Assembly: GCF_010994275.1 (NCBI RefSeq)
Contig: NZ_WMCD01000010.1
Location: 186,001 to 250,000, forward strand
From: Cyclobacterium jeungdonense
GTDB taxonomy: Bacteria; Bacteroidota; Bacteroidia; Cytophagales; Cyclobacteriaceae
Length of the DNA: 64,000 nt
Direction: 5' to 3'
The notes beneath the pieces are model-generated. The model saw nothing but the letters and a program-made list of their open reading frames with translations. It searched no databases and was not told where the DNA came from. A program made the translations under genes and the position numbers. Each line of letters starts with the position of its first letter. Position 1 is the stretch's first letter. This document shows positions 17,713 to 25,734 of this stretch, piece by piece.

Positions 17713-18881
17713 TGCAATGCATTTTCGAGTTCTTTCTTTTCGGCTTCCCATTCGGGAATTTTTTCGGCTTTCAGTTTGCCTTTTTTGGCCTTGCTGATAT
17801 AGGTACGCAGGGTATTGATGCGCTTGGTCATCTGTGCTTCGCTCAGGTTTTCTATTCCGGACTTGTCAAAATCTGGCAACTGCCCATATTTTTTCACGAA
17901 ATCGGCCTTATCCCAAAGCTCTTGAACCTGGTCCATCAGGTCCAGGATCTGAAAGGCCATCTCTTTTCGCTTATCCTCGTCGGTTTCATGTTCGAGTTCG
18001 ATAAATAGAAAATTAGCCTCTTTGTACAGCGGGGCCCATTCTTCCCGGGTTGGCTCGGAGTAGGTCGGGGAGCTGGCTGCCGTGCTCCCCTGCTCTACCT
18101 GATAGGGCCTTTCTTTTGCCTGAGATTCTCCAGGTAGTGTTGGCTTTACTGGCGCCGGATCTTCGGGGGTGTTTTTCAGATCGGCAAGGTATTCGTTGAG
18201 CTCTTTCTTTAGCTTAAGCCGATTAAAGTCATCTTCTCCGGTGGATAGCGTTTCCTTGACAAAGGCCTTTCCGGATACGTTGCGCTTAAACCAGTCCAGG
18301 GCTTCCTGATAGTGAAAGTCATCGAGTAGGGACTGGATATCCTGAACTTTATCCTGGGGAAAGTAAGTTCGAATGAAGCGACTGAGCAGTTGATCGGGGG
18401 AGAATGTTTCACTATCCAGTGTCAGGTCAGGCCTGATCCAGCGGGTTTTCTCGGCATAGCGGTTGATGAGTTCCTCGGGCGTGAGTCCCTGGCCGTACTG
18501 GGGTACCACATGAAAGTGGCCGTTTTGCTCCCTGGCTCGATGTCTTTGCAGGCAAACTACCGGATCACAGCGGATTTGTACCAAAAATACGTTGTGACGA
18601 TCTGCGAGGAGCCGATAATGCATGTCTTTGAAAAATCGGGTGGCACCGGTGGTTTCGTACAGGATCTTATCGTGCTTGTCAAATTCCCGCTGGGTGGCCG
18701 CAGCCACTTCCCTTTCGAACTGCAGCGGGTCGTGCTGTTCGGTGAGCACATCTTCAAATCGCTTTTTCCGAAAGTCGTCCAGGCAGATATAGGTATAGTC
18801 AGGCAGCTTCTCAATGAGCCTCTTGCAAAAGGTGCTTTTTCCGCTGCCCATATTGCCTGCTACGATGATGATCGTCTTCAT
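17709..18881 (-). CDS. P-loop kinase-like protein with long helical C terminus
   Basis: Start taken at ATG 18881 (MKTIIIVAGNMGSGKST); the frame extends 18 codons further upstream without a better start. The 390-residue protein has an AAA_33/polynucleotide-kinase-type P-loop (GNMGSGKST) at residues 9-17, CLDDFRKKRF, a lid-like basic stretch (RHRAREQNG) and IRPDLTL. From about residue 215 it is a charged, Pro-containing linker and coiled-coil region. It may phosphorylate nucleic acid ends or a nucleotide. It is coupled to the PLD-like gene. Zeta-toxin-like activity is an alternative. Confidence 0.65.
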   Translation of the reverse strand: MKTIIIVAGNMGSGKSTFCKRLIEKLPDYTYICLDDFRKKRFEDVLTEQHDPLQFEREVAAATQREFDKHDKILYETTGATRFFKDMHYRLLADRHNVFLVQIRCDPVVCLQRHRAREQNGHFHVVPQYGQGLTPEELINRYAEKTRWIRPDLTLDSETFSPDQLLSRFIRTYFPQDKVQDIQSLLDDFHYQEALDWFKRNVSGKAFVKETLSTGEDDFNRLKLKKELNEYLADLKNTPEDPAPVKPTLPGESQAKERPYQVEQGSTAASSPTYSEPTREEWAPLYKEANFLFIELEHETDEDKRKEMAFQILDLMDQVQELWDKADFVKKYGQLPDFDKSGIENLSEAQMTKRINTLRTYISKAKKGKLKAEKIPEWEAEKKELENALQ

Positions 18882-18941
18882 ATCACGAATATGCCAGCAA
18901 AAAGCAATTGCAACCGGGACAGGTTGCAATTGCATAATTAT

Positions 18942-19388
18942 CTATCTGCCGAAGAGATTGACTTTGTCGAGGTCAAACACCTTAACATAGGCCATATCCC
19001 GGTATTTGCTGAGTAATCGCATAAATTCCGCATTGTGCTTTTCCAGCCTTTCGAGAGAATTGAAGGCATCCATCAGCCGCTTTACCCGGTCTTCATTTTC
19101 GTGAATCTGCTTCCAGAAGGCAATTATCGTTTTGGTAAACTCATGCACTCTGATGTAAGGGATCACAGAGCCGATGAGCTGCATCCGGAATACCTGCCTT
19201 CGCCAGAGACCATCCAGTAGAAAGTACATTTTCTGACAGTCATCCTCTGACTCCATCAGTATTACAAAGCAGTTGGGGCAGGGCTCCTTTAGTGGTCTCC
19301 CGGTATTGTAGCCACGGGATAGGGCAAATAGATGATGCTTTTTGTACCTGGTTCCTTCTTTGTGGGTTTTTACGGAAAATGAGATCAT
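18942..19388 (-). CDS. Conserved Bacteroidota phage protein (DUF6943-like)
   Basis: A 148-residue protein with KTHKEGTRYKKHHLFAL at the N terminus and RPLKEPCPNCFVIL, a single C-x-x-C knuckle. I think it belongs to DUF6943 but cannot confirm. It is a single gene preceded by a long structured leader (19389-19540) and followed by the kinase unit. Confidence 0.55.
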   Translation of the reverse strand: MISFSVKTHKEGTRYKKHHLFALSRGYNTGRPLKEPCPNCFVILMESEDDCQKMYFLLDGLWRRQVFRMQLIGSVIPYIRVHEFTKTIIAFWKQIHENEDRVKRLMDAFNSLERLEKHNAEFMRLLSKYRDMAYVKVFDLDKVNLFGR

Positions 19389-19396
19389 AACTTCAC

Positions 19397-19429
19397 TGCC
19401 GACTTTAGTCTCCTGGCGCTGGAGGTTTA
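19397..19429. repeat. 33-bp leader element, copy 1
   Basis: TGCCGACTTTAGTCTCCTGG followed by CGCTGGAGGTTTA, nine bases upstream of the 18942-19388 start. It contains the hairpin arms CTCC/GGAG. A near-identical copy is at 20857-20889, also just upstream of a start codon. Confidence 0.7.
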
Positions 19430-19470
19430 AAATGTGAAGTCATGCACCACCCGCAGGCAGGCACTTGGGG

Positions 19471-19532
19471 CAAGGTGGAGCCGGCAATAAGCCTCTCCGG
19501 GTTCCTTTTCCTGTTTTTGGCGGATCACCTTG
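19471..19532 (-). ncRNA. Structured leader RNA, copy A
   Basis: CAAGGT (19471) pairs with ACCTTG (19527), and CCGGCAATAA (19481) pairs with TTTTTGGCGG (19514) apart from two mismatches. The same two-stem arrangement with different bases occurs at 20938 and 36474. All three copies lie in the 5' leader of a minus-strand phage gene. Confidence 0.6.
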
Positions 19533-19616
19533 TATCGGACTGTCTGTTCCGAAATCTCCCCTGTGCCTGGATGCGGGTACCTTTCGCATACATTTTAAAG
19601 ACAGGTCGTCCGAACA

Positions 19617-19641
19617 TAAAAAAAGGCCCCGGAGGACCTTT
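19617..19641 (-). terminator. Intrinsic terminator after the 90-residue gene
   Basis: AAAGGTCC/GGGGCCTTT hairpin followed by seven U residues on the minus strand, just after the stop at 19647. Confidence 0.8.
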
Positions 19642-19646
19642 TGAAA

Positions 19647-19919
19647 TCAGGAGGCAACTTCCTGTGCTGCTTTTTTTCGCTTCTTGGGGGCGGGTTTCGA
19701 TTCGATGCGCTTGCTGATGTAGGCAGTGTGCGACCTTCCGTAGTTGTCTTTACTTTTCATGGATGCTACCTCGAATATCAGGTATTCATTTTCACCGTAT
19801 TTGACCAGATCGCTTTTTAGCAGCTCTTCGACGATCTCCTTGCTGATGGTCACGCGTACGATGTCGAGGTTTCCTACTTTTGATCCTTTTCCGATGTACT
19901 TTTTTTCAAATTGTGTCAT
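19647..19919 (-). CDS. Conserved Bacteroidota mobile-element protein
   Basis: A 90-residue protein starting MTQFEKKYIGKGSKVGNLDI with a basic Lys-rich C terminus (KPAPKKRKKA). Very similar small proteins are common in Bacteroidota phages and plasmids, in my recollection, without a known function. It is flanked by a long structured leader upstream and a terminator downstream, so it is transcribed alone. Confidence 0.65.
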   Translation of the reverse strand: MTQFEKKYIGKGSKVGNLDIVRVTISKEIVEELLKSDLVKYGENEYLIFEVASMKSKDNYGRSHTAYISKRIESKPAPKKRKKAAQEVAS

Positions 19920-19977
19920 GATTGATATTTGTTTAGGTTATTAATTTGATTATGCCTGAGATTAGTGGATGGATCAG

Positions 19978-20082
19978 GGACACATGGGCCATGGGTCCCG
20001 ATCAAAAACCGGGAAGGATTCCTCAGGAAAGCCCTGTTTTTGGTCGGGAGCGCAGCCTCCCATGGACCGTGGCCCGCTGTCC
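19978..20082. ncRNA. Candidate structured RNA, about 105 nt
   Basis: Nested pairings form one long rod: GGACA/TGTCC, GGGCC/GGCCC (19986/20071), ATGGG/CCCAT (19991/20059) and CCCGATCAAAAAC/GTTTTTGGTCGGG (19997/20036, 13 pairs with one G-U). An apical hairpin GGATTCC...GGAAAGCC closes it. It lies in the 460-base gap 19920-20383, which has no convincing gene. It may be a leader of the 90-residue gene or a free RNA. Confidence 0.5.
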
Positions 20083-20362
20083 ACATCTTTGCATAGATCA
20101 CAATTGATCAACCGTCACAAAATCCATGACCTGAAAAAATAAGCGGGTAAAGTGTCTGGTGGAAATTCTTACCGTACTGACCGGAAAGCAATACGTCGAT
20201 GCTGCAAGAGTGGGCAATCCAATAAAATAACCTGTCGGTAGCTATCGGAAAAGGCGCCTGGAGAAAGCACCTGTATGTCCGGAATCGATTACACCCGGCT
20301 AAAGTAAAAAACAGGAAATTGACTACAATCAAAAGGCCCCGGAAGTCATTTGGGAGGATGAC

Positions 20363-20385
20363 AAAAAAAAGGGGGAACTCCCCCT
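20363..20385 (-). terminator. Intrinsic terminator overlapping the RadC stop
   Basis: AGGGGGA/TCCCCCT hairpin followed by eight U residues on the minus strand. The TAG stop of the RadC-like gene lies in the stem. Confidence 0.8.
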
Positions 20386-20848
20386 ATATCTGGCCTTCAT
20401 CTGCCAGGCTGTAATATCCTTCTTTGGTGATGATCAGGTGATCCAGTATCGGCATATCTATAAATTGTCCGCCACTCACGAGTTTTTTGGTTATTTTCAG
20501 GTCTGCATGGGAGGGCTTTAAATTTCCTGATGGATGATTGTGAGCTAAGATAAGCGCATTGGCATTGGTCAGAAGCCCGAACTGAAAGATCGTCTTTGGG
20601 TCTACGATCACGGCAGCGGTGCCGCCAGTGGATACAAATCTATAGGCAATTATTTTATTGGCCCGGTTTATCGAAAGCACACAAAAGGACTCAGTATACT
20701 CGATGGTATCCTGATCCCAGATGGTCTTTAAAAATCCGTTCACATCAATAGAACTGGATACTTTGGCGTAGGGCTGCCCGGTGGTCCGGTAGGATACTTT
20801 AGCTTCGCCGATGGTGTTGAAGATCTGAAGTTGTGCTGAGTTTTTCAT
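20384..20848 (-). CDS. RadC-like JAB domain protein
   Basis: This 154-residue protein has the JAB metalloprotease-fold signature HNHPSG near residue 104, with an Asp (HADLKIT) downstream. It lacks the N-terminal helix-hairpin-helix of chromosomal RadC (UPF0758). Short RadC-like proteins are frequent on mobile elements; their biochemical role is not established. It is preceded by a leader holding both the 33-bp element and structured RNA copy B, and ends in its own terminator. Confidence 0.85.
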   Translation of the reverse strand: MKNSAQLQIFNTIGEAKVSYRTTGQPYAKVSSSIDVNGFLKTIWDQDTIEYTESFCVLSINRANKIIAYRFVSTGGTAAVIVDPKTIFQFGLLTNANALILAHNHPSGNLKPSHADLKITKKLVSGGQFIDMPILDHLIITKEGYYSLADEGQI

Positions 20849-20856
20849 GATAGCCT

Positions 20857-20889
20857 TGCCGACTTTATGCTCCTGGCTCTGGAGGTTTT
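20857..20889. repeat. 33-bp leader element, copy 2
   Basis: TGCCGACTTTATGCTCCTGG followed by CTCTGGAGGTTTT, eight bases upstream of the RadC-like start. Same element as at 19397 with four or so changes. Confidence 0.7.
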
Positions 20890-20934
20890 ATGAAAATTGA
20901 TTTTGGCTACCACTCCGGCACCTGAAGGGAATAA

Positions 20935-21000
20935 GGGCAAGAGGAAACGGAATAAAAAAGCGGGGGAATGCGGGCAGATTTATGCCGTAGTCTCTTGACC
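20935..21000 (-). ncRNA. Structured leader RNA, copy B
   Basis: CAAGAG (20938) pairs with CTCTTG (20992), and ACGGAATAAA (20947) pairs with TTTATGCCGT (20979) except one A-G mismatch. Compared with copies A and C, both sides of the outer stem have changed together (GGT/ACC to GAG/CTC). The remainder of 20890-21270 holds no gene that I see. Confidence 0.65.
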
Positions 21001-21210
21001 CGTATCCCGGCAGCGTACCGAACTTTGCTAATATCTATTGGAATTAATGTAGGGTGGGTTTGGCTTAGGGATAGAAGCAAGGTACCGTGTACCGCGTATA
21101 GCCCGGCCAGACCGAAGGAAGGGAAAGCCCCAAAAAGTATAGTTCAATAATAACTAAAAATACTATATAAACAAACTTAAATGTATTTTATATAATGTTT
21201 TTTGTAATAC

Positions 21211-21243
21211 AAAAAAATCCCCACCACATTCGGCAGGGATTTT
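21211..21243 (-). terminator. Intrinsic terminator of the secreted-protein gene
   Basis: AAATCCC/GGGATTT stem with a 13-base loop and a following U run on the minus strand, 28 bases after the 21271 stop. Confidence 0.75.
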
Positions 21244-21270
21244 CTGGGTGATTGTGATTGTCTGGTTTGG

Positions 21271-21615
21271 TTATACTGAAAAATCTGCTTTACTCGTCCA
21301 TTCCATAGCCAGGTCGCACGAGCCGGGATCATAGTGTAGATCTACCCGATAAGTGGCATGGTTGACATGGAATGCTTCTGGCTCCGGAGCTACGTATGAT
21401 GTGATTCGGTCTACATCATTTACAGGCTGTGCCTGACTCTGGTATATCTCCGGTGCCGGAGGTACTTCGTAATCCGACTCCATTACCAGCTTGCATTCGC
21501 TGCAGAGTTCCTGACCCGATACTTCTACCTTCTCAGCAGGTGGGTCGGGTTCGATGGGCCAGGTAGCTCCTGCCAGGAATACCATAAAGGCCAAAAGTGC
21601 GATGAGATTTTTCAT
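21271..21615 (-). CDS. Small secreted protein, unknown
   Basis: I start at ATG 21615 because the resulting N terminus is a clear signal peptide (MKNLIALLAFMVFLAGATWP). The upstream part of the open frame overlaps a terminator. The 114-residue product has a C-x-x-C pair (LCSECK) and a Pro/Glu-rich middle. It stands alone between terminators. It may be a lysogeny-expressed secreted protein; function unknown. Confidence 0.55.
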   Translation of the reverse strand: MKNLIALLAFMVFLAGATWPIEPDPPAEKVEVSGQELCSECKLVMESDYEVPPAPEIYQSQAQPVNDVDRITSYVAPEPEAFHVNHATYRVDLHYDPGSCDLAMEWTSKADFSV

Positions 21616-21699
21616 TGGCAATTTGTTTTGGTTAAAGTGTGATCGTAAATAAATGAACTTCAATATGCCCTCTTCCGGGCAGTCGTCATGGGACATTGT

Positions 21700-21747
21700 A
21701 AAAAAGCCCCTGCCTTCGACTCGTTCGGTAGTCACGGCCGGGGCCTT
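21700..21747 (-). terminator. Intrinsic terminator after the 68-residue gene
   Basis: AAGGCCCC pairs with GGGGCTTT across a long loop, followed by U residues on the minus strand. It ends the head-gene transcript. Confidence 0.65.
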
Positions 21748-21779
21748 AGTCAATTAACAATTAACCCAAAAATCCAACA

Positions 21780-21986
21780 TTATGAAATTTCTTCTTCTTT
21801 GTCCTTGCTTTTCTTCCCGGATGGTTTGGCCTTTCGCAGGTAGCTGCTTCCCCTGGCCACAAGCCTCTCGGCGGTGGCTTCGTTGATCTTTGACAGGTCC
21901 ACGATTCCCATGAAAGTACCGATAGGCCCGGGCTTCACGCCCAGGACTTCGTACTTACCATCCAGTATCTTGGTGACTTTGCTCAT
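21780..21986 (-). CDS. Small phage protein downstream of tail tube candidate
   Basis: A 68-residue protein with a basic/acidic tail (KPSGKKSKDKEEE). The start overlaps the upstream stop by one base (TGATG). It ends the head/tail-tube operon. Function unknown. Confidence 0.55.
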   Translation of the reverse strand: MSKVTKILDGKYEVLGVKPGPIGTFMGIVDLSKINEATAERLVARGSSYLRKAKPSGKKSKDKEEEIS

Positions 21987-22528
21987 CAGACGGCCTCAGT
22001 TAGCGGCACCTCATCGATGAAATACGGTGCATGAAAGATCGATCGGACCACAAAGTTGGTCACTTTCTCTCCGGTGATCTCCGCTCCTACTTCTATGCCT
22101 CCGGAGTCCACCTCTGCAGGCAGGCCCATATAGCCAAGGATGCAATACTGGGCAGCTCCCAGAAACTTAAAGGCCACGACCAGCTTCCGGTTACGATTGG
22201 CTCTCAGGAAACCTACCAGCTCCTTGTCCGCTCCGGATCTGGCGATGGTGAGCATGTTCATAAAGGCCTTGGCTCCCCGGGGTCCTTCCAGCGTGGTGCT
22301 GAGGGCGTTTCTTTCCAGGGTGGCGGAGAACTTATGAAACTTCGTTCCGGTGGCCATGGTGAAAGTGGCAGCTGCCAGGTCCACGTAGTCTGCGTTGGTC
22401 GTGCCTGTATCCAGGTCCGGCAGGGCGGGGAAGGTCTCGATGTCAAAATAGTCCGCGATACATACCTCCGTCTCCAGAGCCGCGGACTCCTCCAGGTAGT
22501 TTTGTCCGGTATAATCAAACAGATCCAT
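21986..22528 (-). CDS. Putative tail tube or major tail protein
   Basis: A 180-residue, mostly beta-predicted protein with a central SATLERNALSTTLEGPRGAK segment and a compact C-terminal half (YCILGYMGLPAEVDSGGIEV). Size, composition and position just after the major capsid unit fit a tail tube subunit, but no motif proves it. Another possibility is a head-decoration protein. Confidence 0.5.
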   Translation of the reverse strand: MDLFDYTGQNYLEESAALETEVCIADYFDIETFPALPDLDTGTTNADYVDLAAATFTMATGTKFHKFSATLERNALSTTLEGPRGAKAFMNMLTIARSGADKELVGFLRANRNRKLVVAFKFLGAAQYCILGYMGLPAEVDSGGIEVGAEITGEKVTNFVVRSIFHAPYFIDEVPLTEAV

Positions 22529-22529
22529 C

Positions 22530-22892
22530 TTACTTCACTTTTTTGATGAGGCCAGACTGCTTTTTGATCAGTTCTTTGGCTATTTTTTCGTCAGAGGCGA
22601 TGTCCTCAGGCTTGTAGGTCTTGTCTCCCTTGCGGAAGCCACCCACTACCTGGTACACTGATCCATCTATCTTGATGGTCCTTACCTTGCCGGCATTTCC
22701 GGCCTTTACCTTTTCCTTAAGATCAGCCACGATCTCCGCAGCATCTTTCAGCTCAGATTCGTTCTTTTTGATCTCTGCTTTCAGATCCTTGTTTTCGGCT
22801 TCGAGTGCTGCGACCTTTTCTTTCATGGTCGCCAGTTCTTTTTCGGAATCGGAAGCGGCTGCTGCCGCTCCCTTGTTTTTATCTTCTGCCAT
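22530..22892 (-). CDS. Coiled-coil phage protein with small C-terminal domain
   Basis: A 120-residue protein: residues 14-70 are a charged coiled coil (KMKEKVAALEAENKDLK-like heptads) and the rest a small domain (IKIDGSVYQVVGGFRKG). It lies between the major capsid and tube candidates. It may be a capsid-associated or head-completion factor. Confidence 0.5.
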   Translation of the reverse strand: MAEDKNKGAAAAASDSEKELATMKEKVAALEAENKDLKAEIKKNESELKDAAEIVADLKEKVKAGNAGKVRTIKIDGSVYQVVGGFRKGDKTYKPEDIASDEKIAKELIKKQSGLIKKVK

Positions 22893-22899
22893 GGTTTGC

Positions 22900-23979
22900 T
22901 TAGTCTTGGTCGTTTACATACAGTGGTTCAATGTCCCGGAACTGCGTTCCGATCATCCATTTTACAATGCCTCGGAATCCGTGCAGGGTATCCACCATCT
23001 TGCCTACCTTATTGGCATCGGATACCTGGTTCATACCCACGATCAGGTTGCCAGGAGGGGTGATGATGATCCTTCGGGACCCTCCCATCCAGGTGCGGGG
23101 CATTACGCGTAGCCTTCCTCCTGTACCTTTGAGGGTAAAAGGCCTACCCTCTTCGATATCCACGGCGCCGATACCGGCACCGGATCCGAAGAGCTTGTTT
23201 ACATTCACAGCCAGGTCTTCGTGAGTTCCATAGGATACATTTGCGATCATGCCCTGTCCGTTGTTGTTTTTGTGTGCTTCTGGTACGGCTCCCCACATGT
23301 CCTTGACATAGGCATAGGCGTCGGTCTCGTCATAGGTACCGGTACCCACGGCCAGAAGTCCGTCATTGGCAATGGCGTCTTTGATGATGGTATCGGGGCC
23401 GTCGCAGATTACCTTGTTATCGACATCTTCCCACTTGGCTGATGCTGAAGCAGGAGATTCACCTGCAGTGGTGATGGTCACGCATTTGTAGATGATCTCA
23501 TTGAAGTACACCAAGTCGTCTACGGCGTAGGTGTCGCCACTCGCCCATTCCTCGGGTTCGCCGTGGTATTTGGAGAAGTAGAAATTGTCATTGATCTCCT
23601 GAGCGATCTTGGCAAACTCCTGCTGCCAAACCCAGGCTGCGAAGGGTACTTCCTTGGCATTGATGTCCAGCATCTCTGACATGAATGTTTCCCGAAGCTC
23701 CTCGGGGATCATTTTGATGATCTTCATGGCCCGCTGGGGAGTGAGTACCCGCTTGGTCCATTTCCTTCCGCTCTTGGCAGTCTCGATGTCCACATTGAGC
23801 GGTCTTGCACCGGCATCCACGGTCATCTTATTTAGGGCCAGAGGCTCCCGGACATTCCGGCGAACGTCCAGGTCGCGCACGATGTCCAGGCTGTTCAGCA
23901 TCTGATTGATCAGCTGCCTGTCCTGTTTTTCGATATAGCCTTTGATGGCTTCTATATCGGTTGCTGGTTTTACTGACAT
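22900..23979 (-). CDS. Major capsid protein with a carbohydrate-binding-like insertion
   Basis: A 359-residue protein. Its large size, position directly after the protease-scaffold and conserved C-terminal core (RLRVMPRTWMGGSRRIIITP) support a major capsid protein. Between about residues 145 and 190 is an inserted segment with the pattern W-(S)GDTYAVDDLVYFN...YKCV...W. This matches the CBM5/12 (chitin-binding type 3) style of small beta domain. Such a module displayed on the capsid surface could bind glycans or mucus. The capsid call is inference from position and architecture; the insertion is seen directly. Confidence 0.75.
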   Translation of the reverse strand: MSVKPATDIEAIKGYIEKQDRQLINQMLNSLDIVRDLDVRRNVREPLALNKMTVDAGARPLNVDIETAKSGRKWTKRVLTPQRAMKIIKMIPEELRETFMSEMLDINAKEVPFAAWVWQQEFAKIAQEINDNFYFSKYHGEPEEWASGDTYAVDDLVYFNEIIYKCVTITTAGESPASASAKWEDVDNKVICDGPDTIIKDAIANDGLLAVGTGTYDETDAYAYVKDMWGAVPEAHKNNNGQGMIANVSYGTHEDLAVNVNKLFGSGAGIGAVDIEEGRPFTLKGTGGRLRVMPRTWMGGSRRIIITPPGNLIVGMNQVSDANKVGKMVDTLHGFRGIVKWMIGTQFRDIEPLYVNDQD

Positions 23980-24009
23980 TTTGGTATTAGTGGTTTAGTT
24001 TTAGCTTTT

Positions 24010-25281
24010 TTACTCGGCTTTGGCTTTGATACCCGCCTCTGCCCGCAGGGCTTTTACCTCTGCGTCTGCTTCGGAATGCAGGTAAGATTCTTTCTCATCC
24101 CCCTCGATGTGATCCGGATTTTCACCGCCGCTGTTGTCTACCTTCACTCCGGACTTGCGGTAAGCCTGGATGTCCAGCTTCAGGGTCTTATTTTCCTCGG
24201 TCAGGTCAGTGACGGAGGTGGCCAGGTTGCCTTTTTCGATTTTCAGGTTGGTTACTTCTGTTTCCAGATCTGTCTTTTCCTGCGTCAGGCTGTCGACCTG
24301 GTCCTGCACGGGCTGCACGGCCTCGTCTACCCGGGCCTGCACTTCGTCGGGGGTGAATTTCTCATTGGCTCCGGTGAATGCTTCGATCTCTGCCCGTATG
24401 GCAGCGATGTCTTCGGCACTGACCTGGTCTTTTGCCAGCAGTGCCAGTGAATTTTTAAAATCCATATCTTCTTCTGTTTCGGTTTGGTTGCTTGGTGGGC
24501 TGGGTGGATCCTGAGGAGCCGGTGGATCGGCCTTCAGTTTAAAGGTCTTTTCCATATAGGCGGTGAGGCGTTGGAAAAGTCCGCGCTCGTCGGCGGCTTT
24601 CTTTTCGGGATTTTCCCCGGTATACTGGGCCATGACCTGGCTGAATGCCATATCGGTGATATCCTCGGGTGGGGCATCCTCAGATTCGTAGTCTTCAATC
24701 TGGTCTACAAATCCCTCTTCCTCTGCTTCCTGAGCGGTGAGCCAGTGGTCTTTGTAGTTCATGTACTTGCTCTGAATGTCCTCCAGGCTCTTGCCTGACT
24801 TATCGGCAAAGTGCTGGGCGATGATGCCGTTGTACTTATCCATCATGTCGGCCATGTCCCTGAAGTCCTGAGAGTGACCGATGGCCAGGCCATTGGTACA
24901 GTGGATCATCAGCAGGGCATTTTTGGCGGTGTGGACCGTCTTGCCTGCGAGCAGGAGAACTCCGGCCATGCTGGCGGCCAGTCCGTCATTATAGGTATGG
25001 ATGTCTTTTTTGGAGGCAGCGATGGCATTGAAGATGGGAAAGCCATGGTAGACCGATCCCCCGGGGCTGTTGATGTGGATATTGATGCGGTCGTAGTCTT
25101 TTTCCAGGGCTTTGAAATCCCTCACAAAGCGGTCGGCGGTGTTGGTCATCCTCCAGGTGTCTGTATCCAGGCTGGGGATGGTGCCATAGACCATGATGTC
25201 CACGGTCTTGCTTTCCTTTTGCTTATTGGTGATTTCGTAAAAGAGTCCTTTCTGAGGCATATCTTGTATGATTTGATACAA
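24010..25281 (-). CDS. ClpP-like prohead protease fused to scaffold
   Basis: The 423-residue protein has an N-terminal ClpP/S14-type protease (residues about 25-215): INSPGGSVYHG, the nucleophile Ser in GLAASMAG and His in LMIHC. After a Pro-rich linker the C-terminal half is a helical, acidic scaffold domain with long coiled coil (about residues 273-370). An in-frame ATG at 24465, preceded by GAAGAAG, could produce a free 151-residue scaffold, as in lambda C/Nu3. It matures the prohead formed by the following capsid gene. Confidence 0.88.
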   Translation of the reverse strand: MYQIIQDMPQKGLFYEITNKQKESKTVDIMVYGTIPSLDTDTWRMTNTADRFVRDFKALEKDYDRINIHINSPGGSVYHGFPIFNAIAASKKDIHTYNDGLAASMAGVLLLAGKTVHTAKNALLMIHCTNGLAIGHSQDFRDMADMMDKYNGIIAQHFADKSGKSLEDIQSKYMNYKDHWLTAQEAEEEGFVDQIEDYESEDAPPEDITDMAFSQVMAQYTGENPEKKAADERGLFQRLTAYMEKTFKLKADPPAPQDPPSPPSNQTETEEDMDFKNSLALLAKDQVSAEDIAAIRAEIEAFTGANEKFTPDEVQARVDEAVQPVQDQVDSLTQEKTDLETEVTNLKIEKGNLATSVTDLTEENKTLKLDIQAYRKSGVKVDNSGGENPDHIEGDEKESYLHSEADAEVKALRAEAGIKAKAE

Positions 25282-25317
25282 GGATAGCCAGATGGACCGG
25301 GCCGGAATGGGACAAAA

Positions 25318-25734
25318 TCAGGCCGTTTTGGGCAGGGTGCAGGTAAAAACCAGGGTATTGTCGTTGCTGTCGCTGATACCGGGGGCGCTCTGGCGCCGGT
25401 ACTCCATGCGGCAGGGATGCTCCGCAGTGCCCAGGTAATGCCGCTCTCCGTTCAGCGTCTCTATATATATAAGGAGTGGGCGAAAGAAGTAGCGGCTGTG
25501 GAAGTACTCGTCCCTGGGGGTATTGGTATCTACCCGGAAGCTGATCAGGTAGCCATGGTCTGTCTCTTCGGAGCTTTCGGTCAGCTCTGCCCGCTCAGGC
25601 AGGAAGGGGCAGTTTTCAAAGTGGGCATCCAGAGAGACGCTGTCGGGAATATCGTCTTCCAGATATATATCGGGGCTGAGATCGGCATCGGCTACCATTA
25701 TCAGGGTGATCAGGGAGGTTCGTTCCATTACCAT
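25318..25734 (-). CDS. Phage head-region protein, unknown
   Basis: A 138-residue acidic, beta-predicted protein. Start ATG 25734 overlaps the preceding stop. It lies second or third in the head operon, before the prohead protease. Function not recognised. Confidence 0.5.
   Translation of the reverse strand: MVMERTSLITLIMVADADLSPDIYLEDDIPDSVSLDAHFENCPFLPERAELTESSEETDHGYLISFRVDTNTPRDEYFHSRYFFRPLLIYIETLNGERHYLGTAEHPCRMEYRRQSAPGISDSNDNTLVFTCTLPKTA

Noticed and set aside
20108..20332. 74-residue minus-strand frame
   Set aside because: It lies in the non-coding gap before the RadC-like terminator and has no natural protein pattern.
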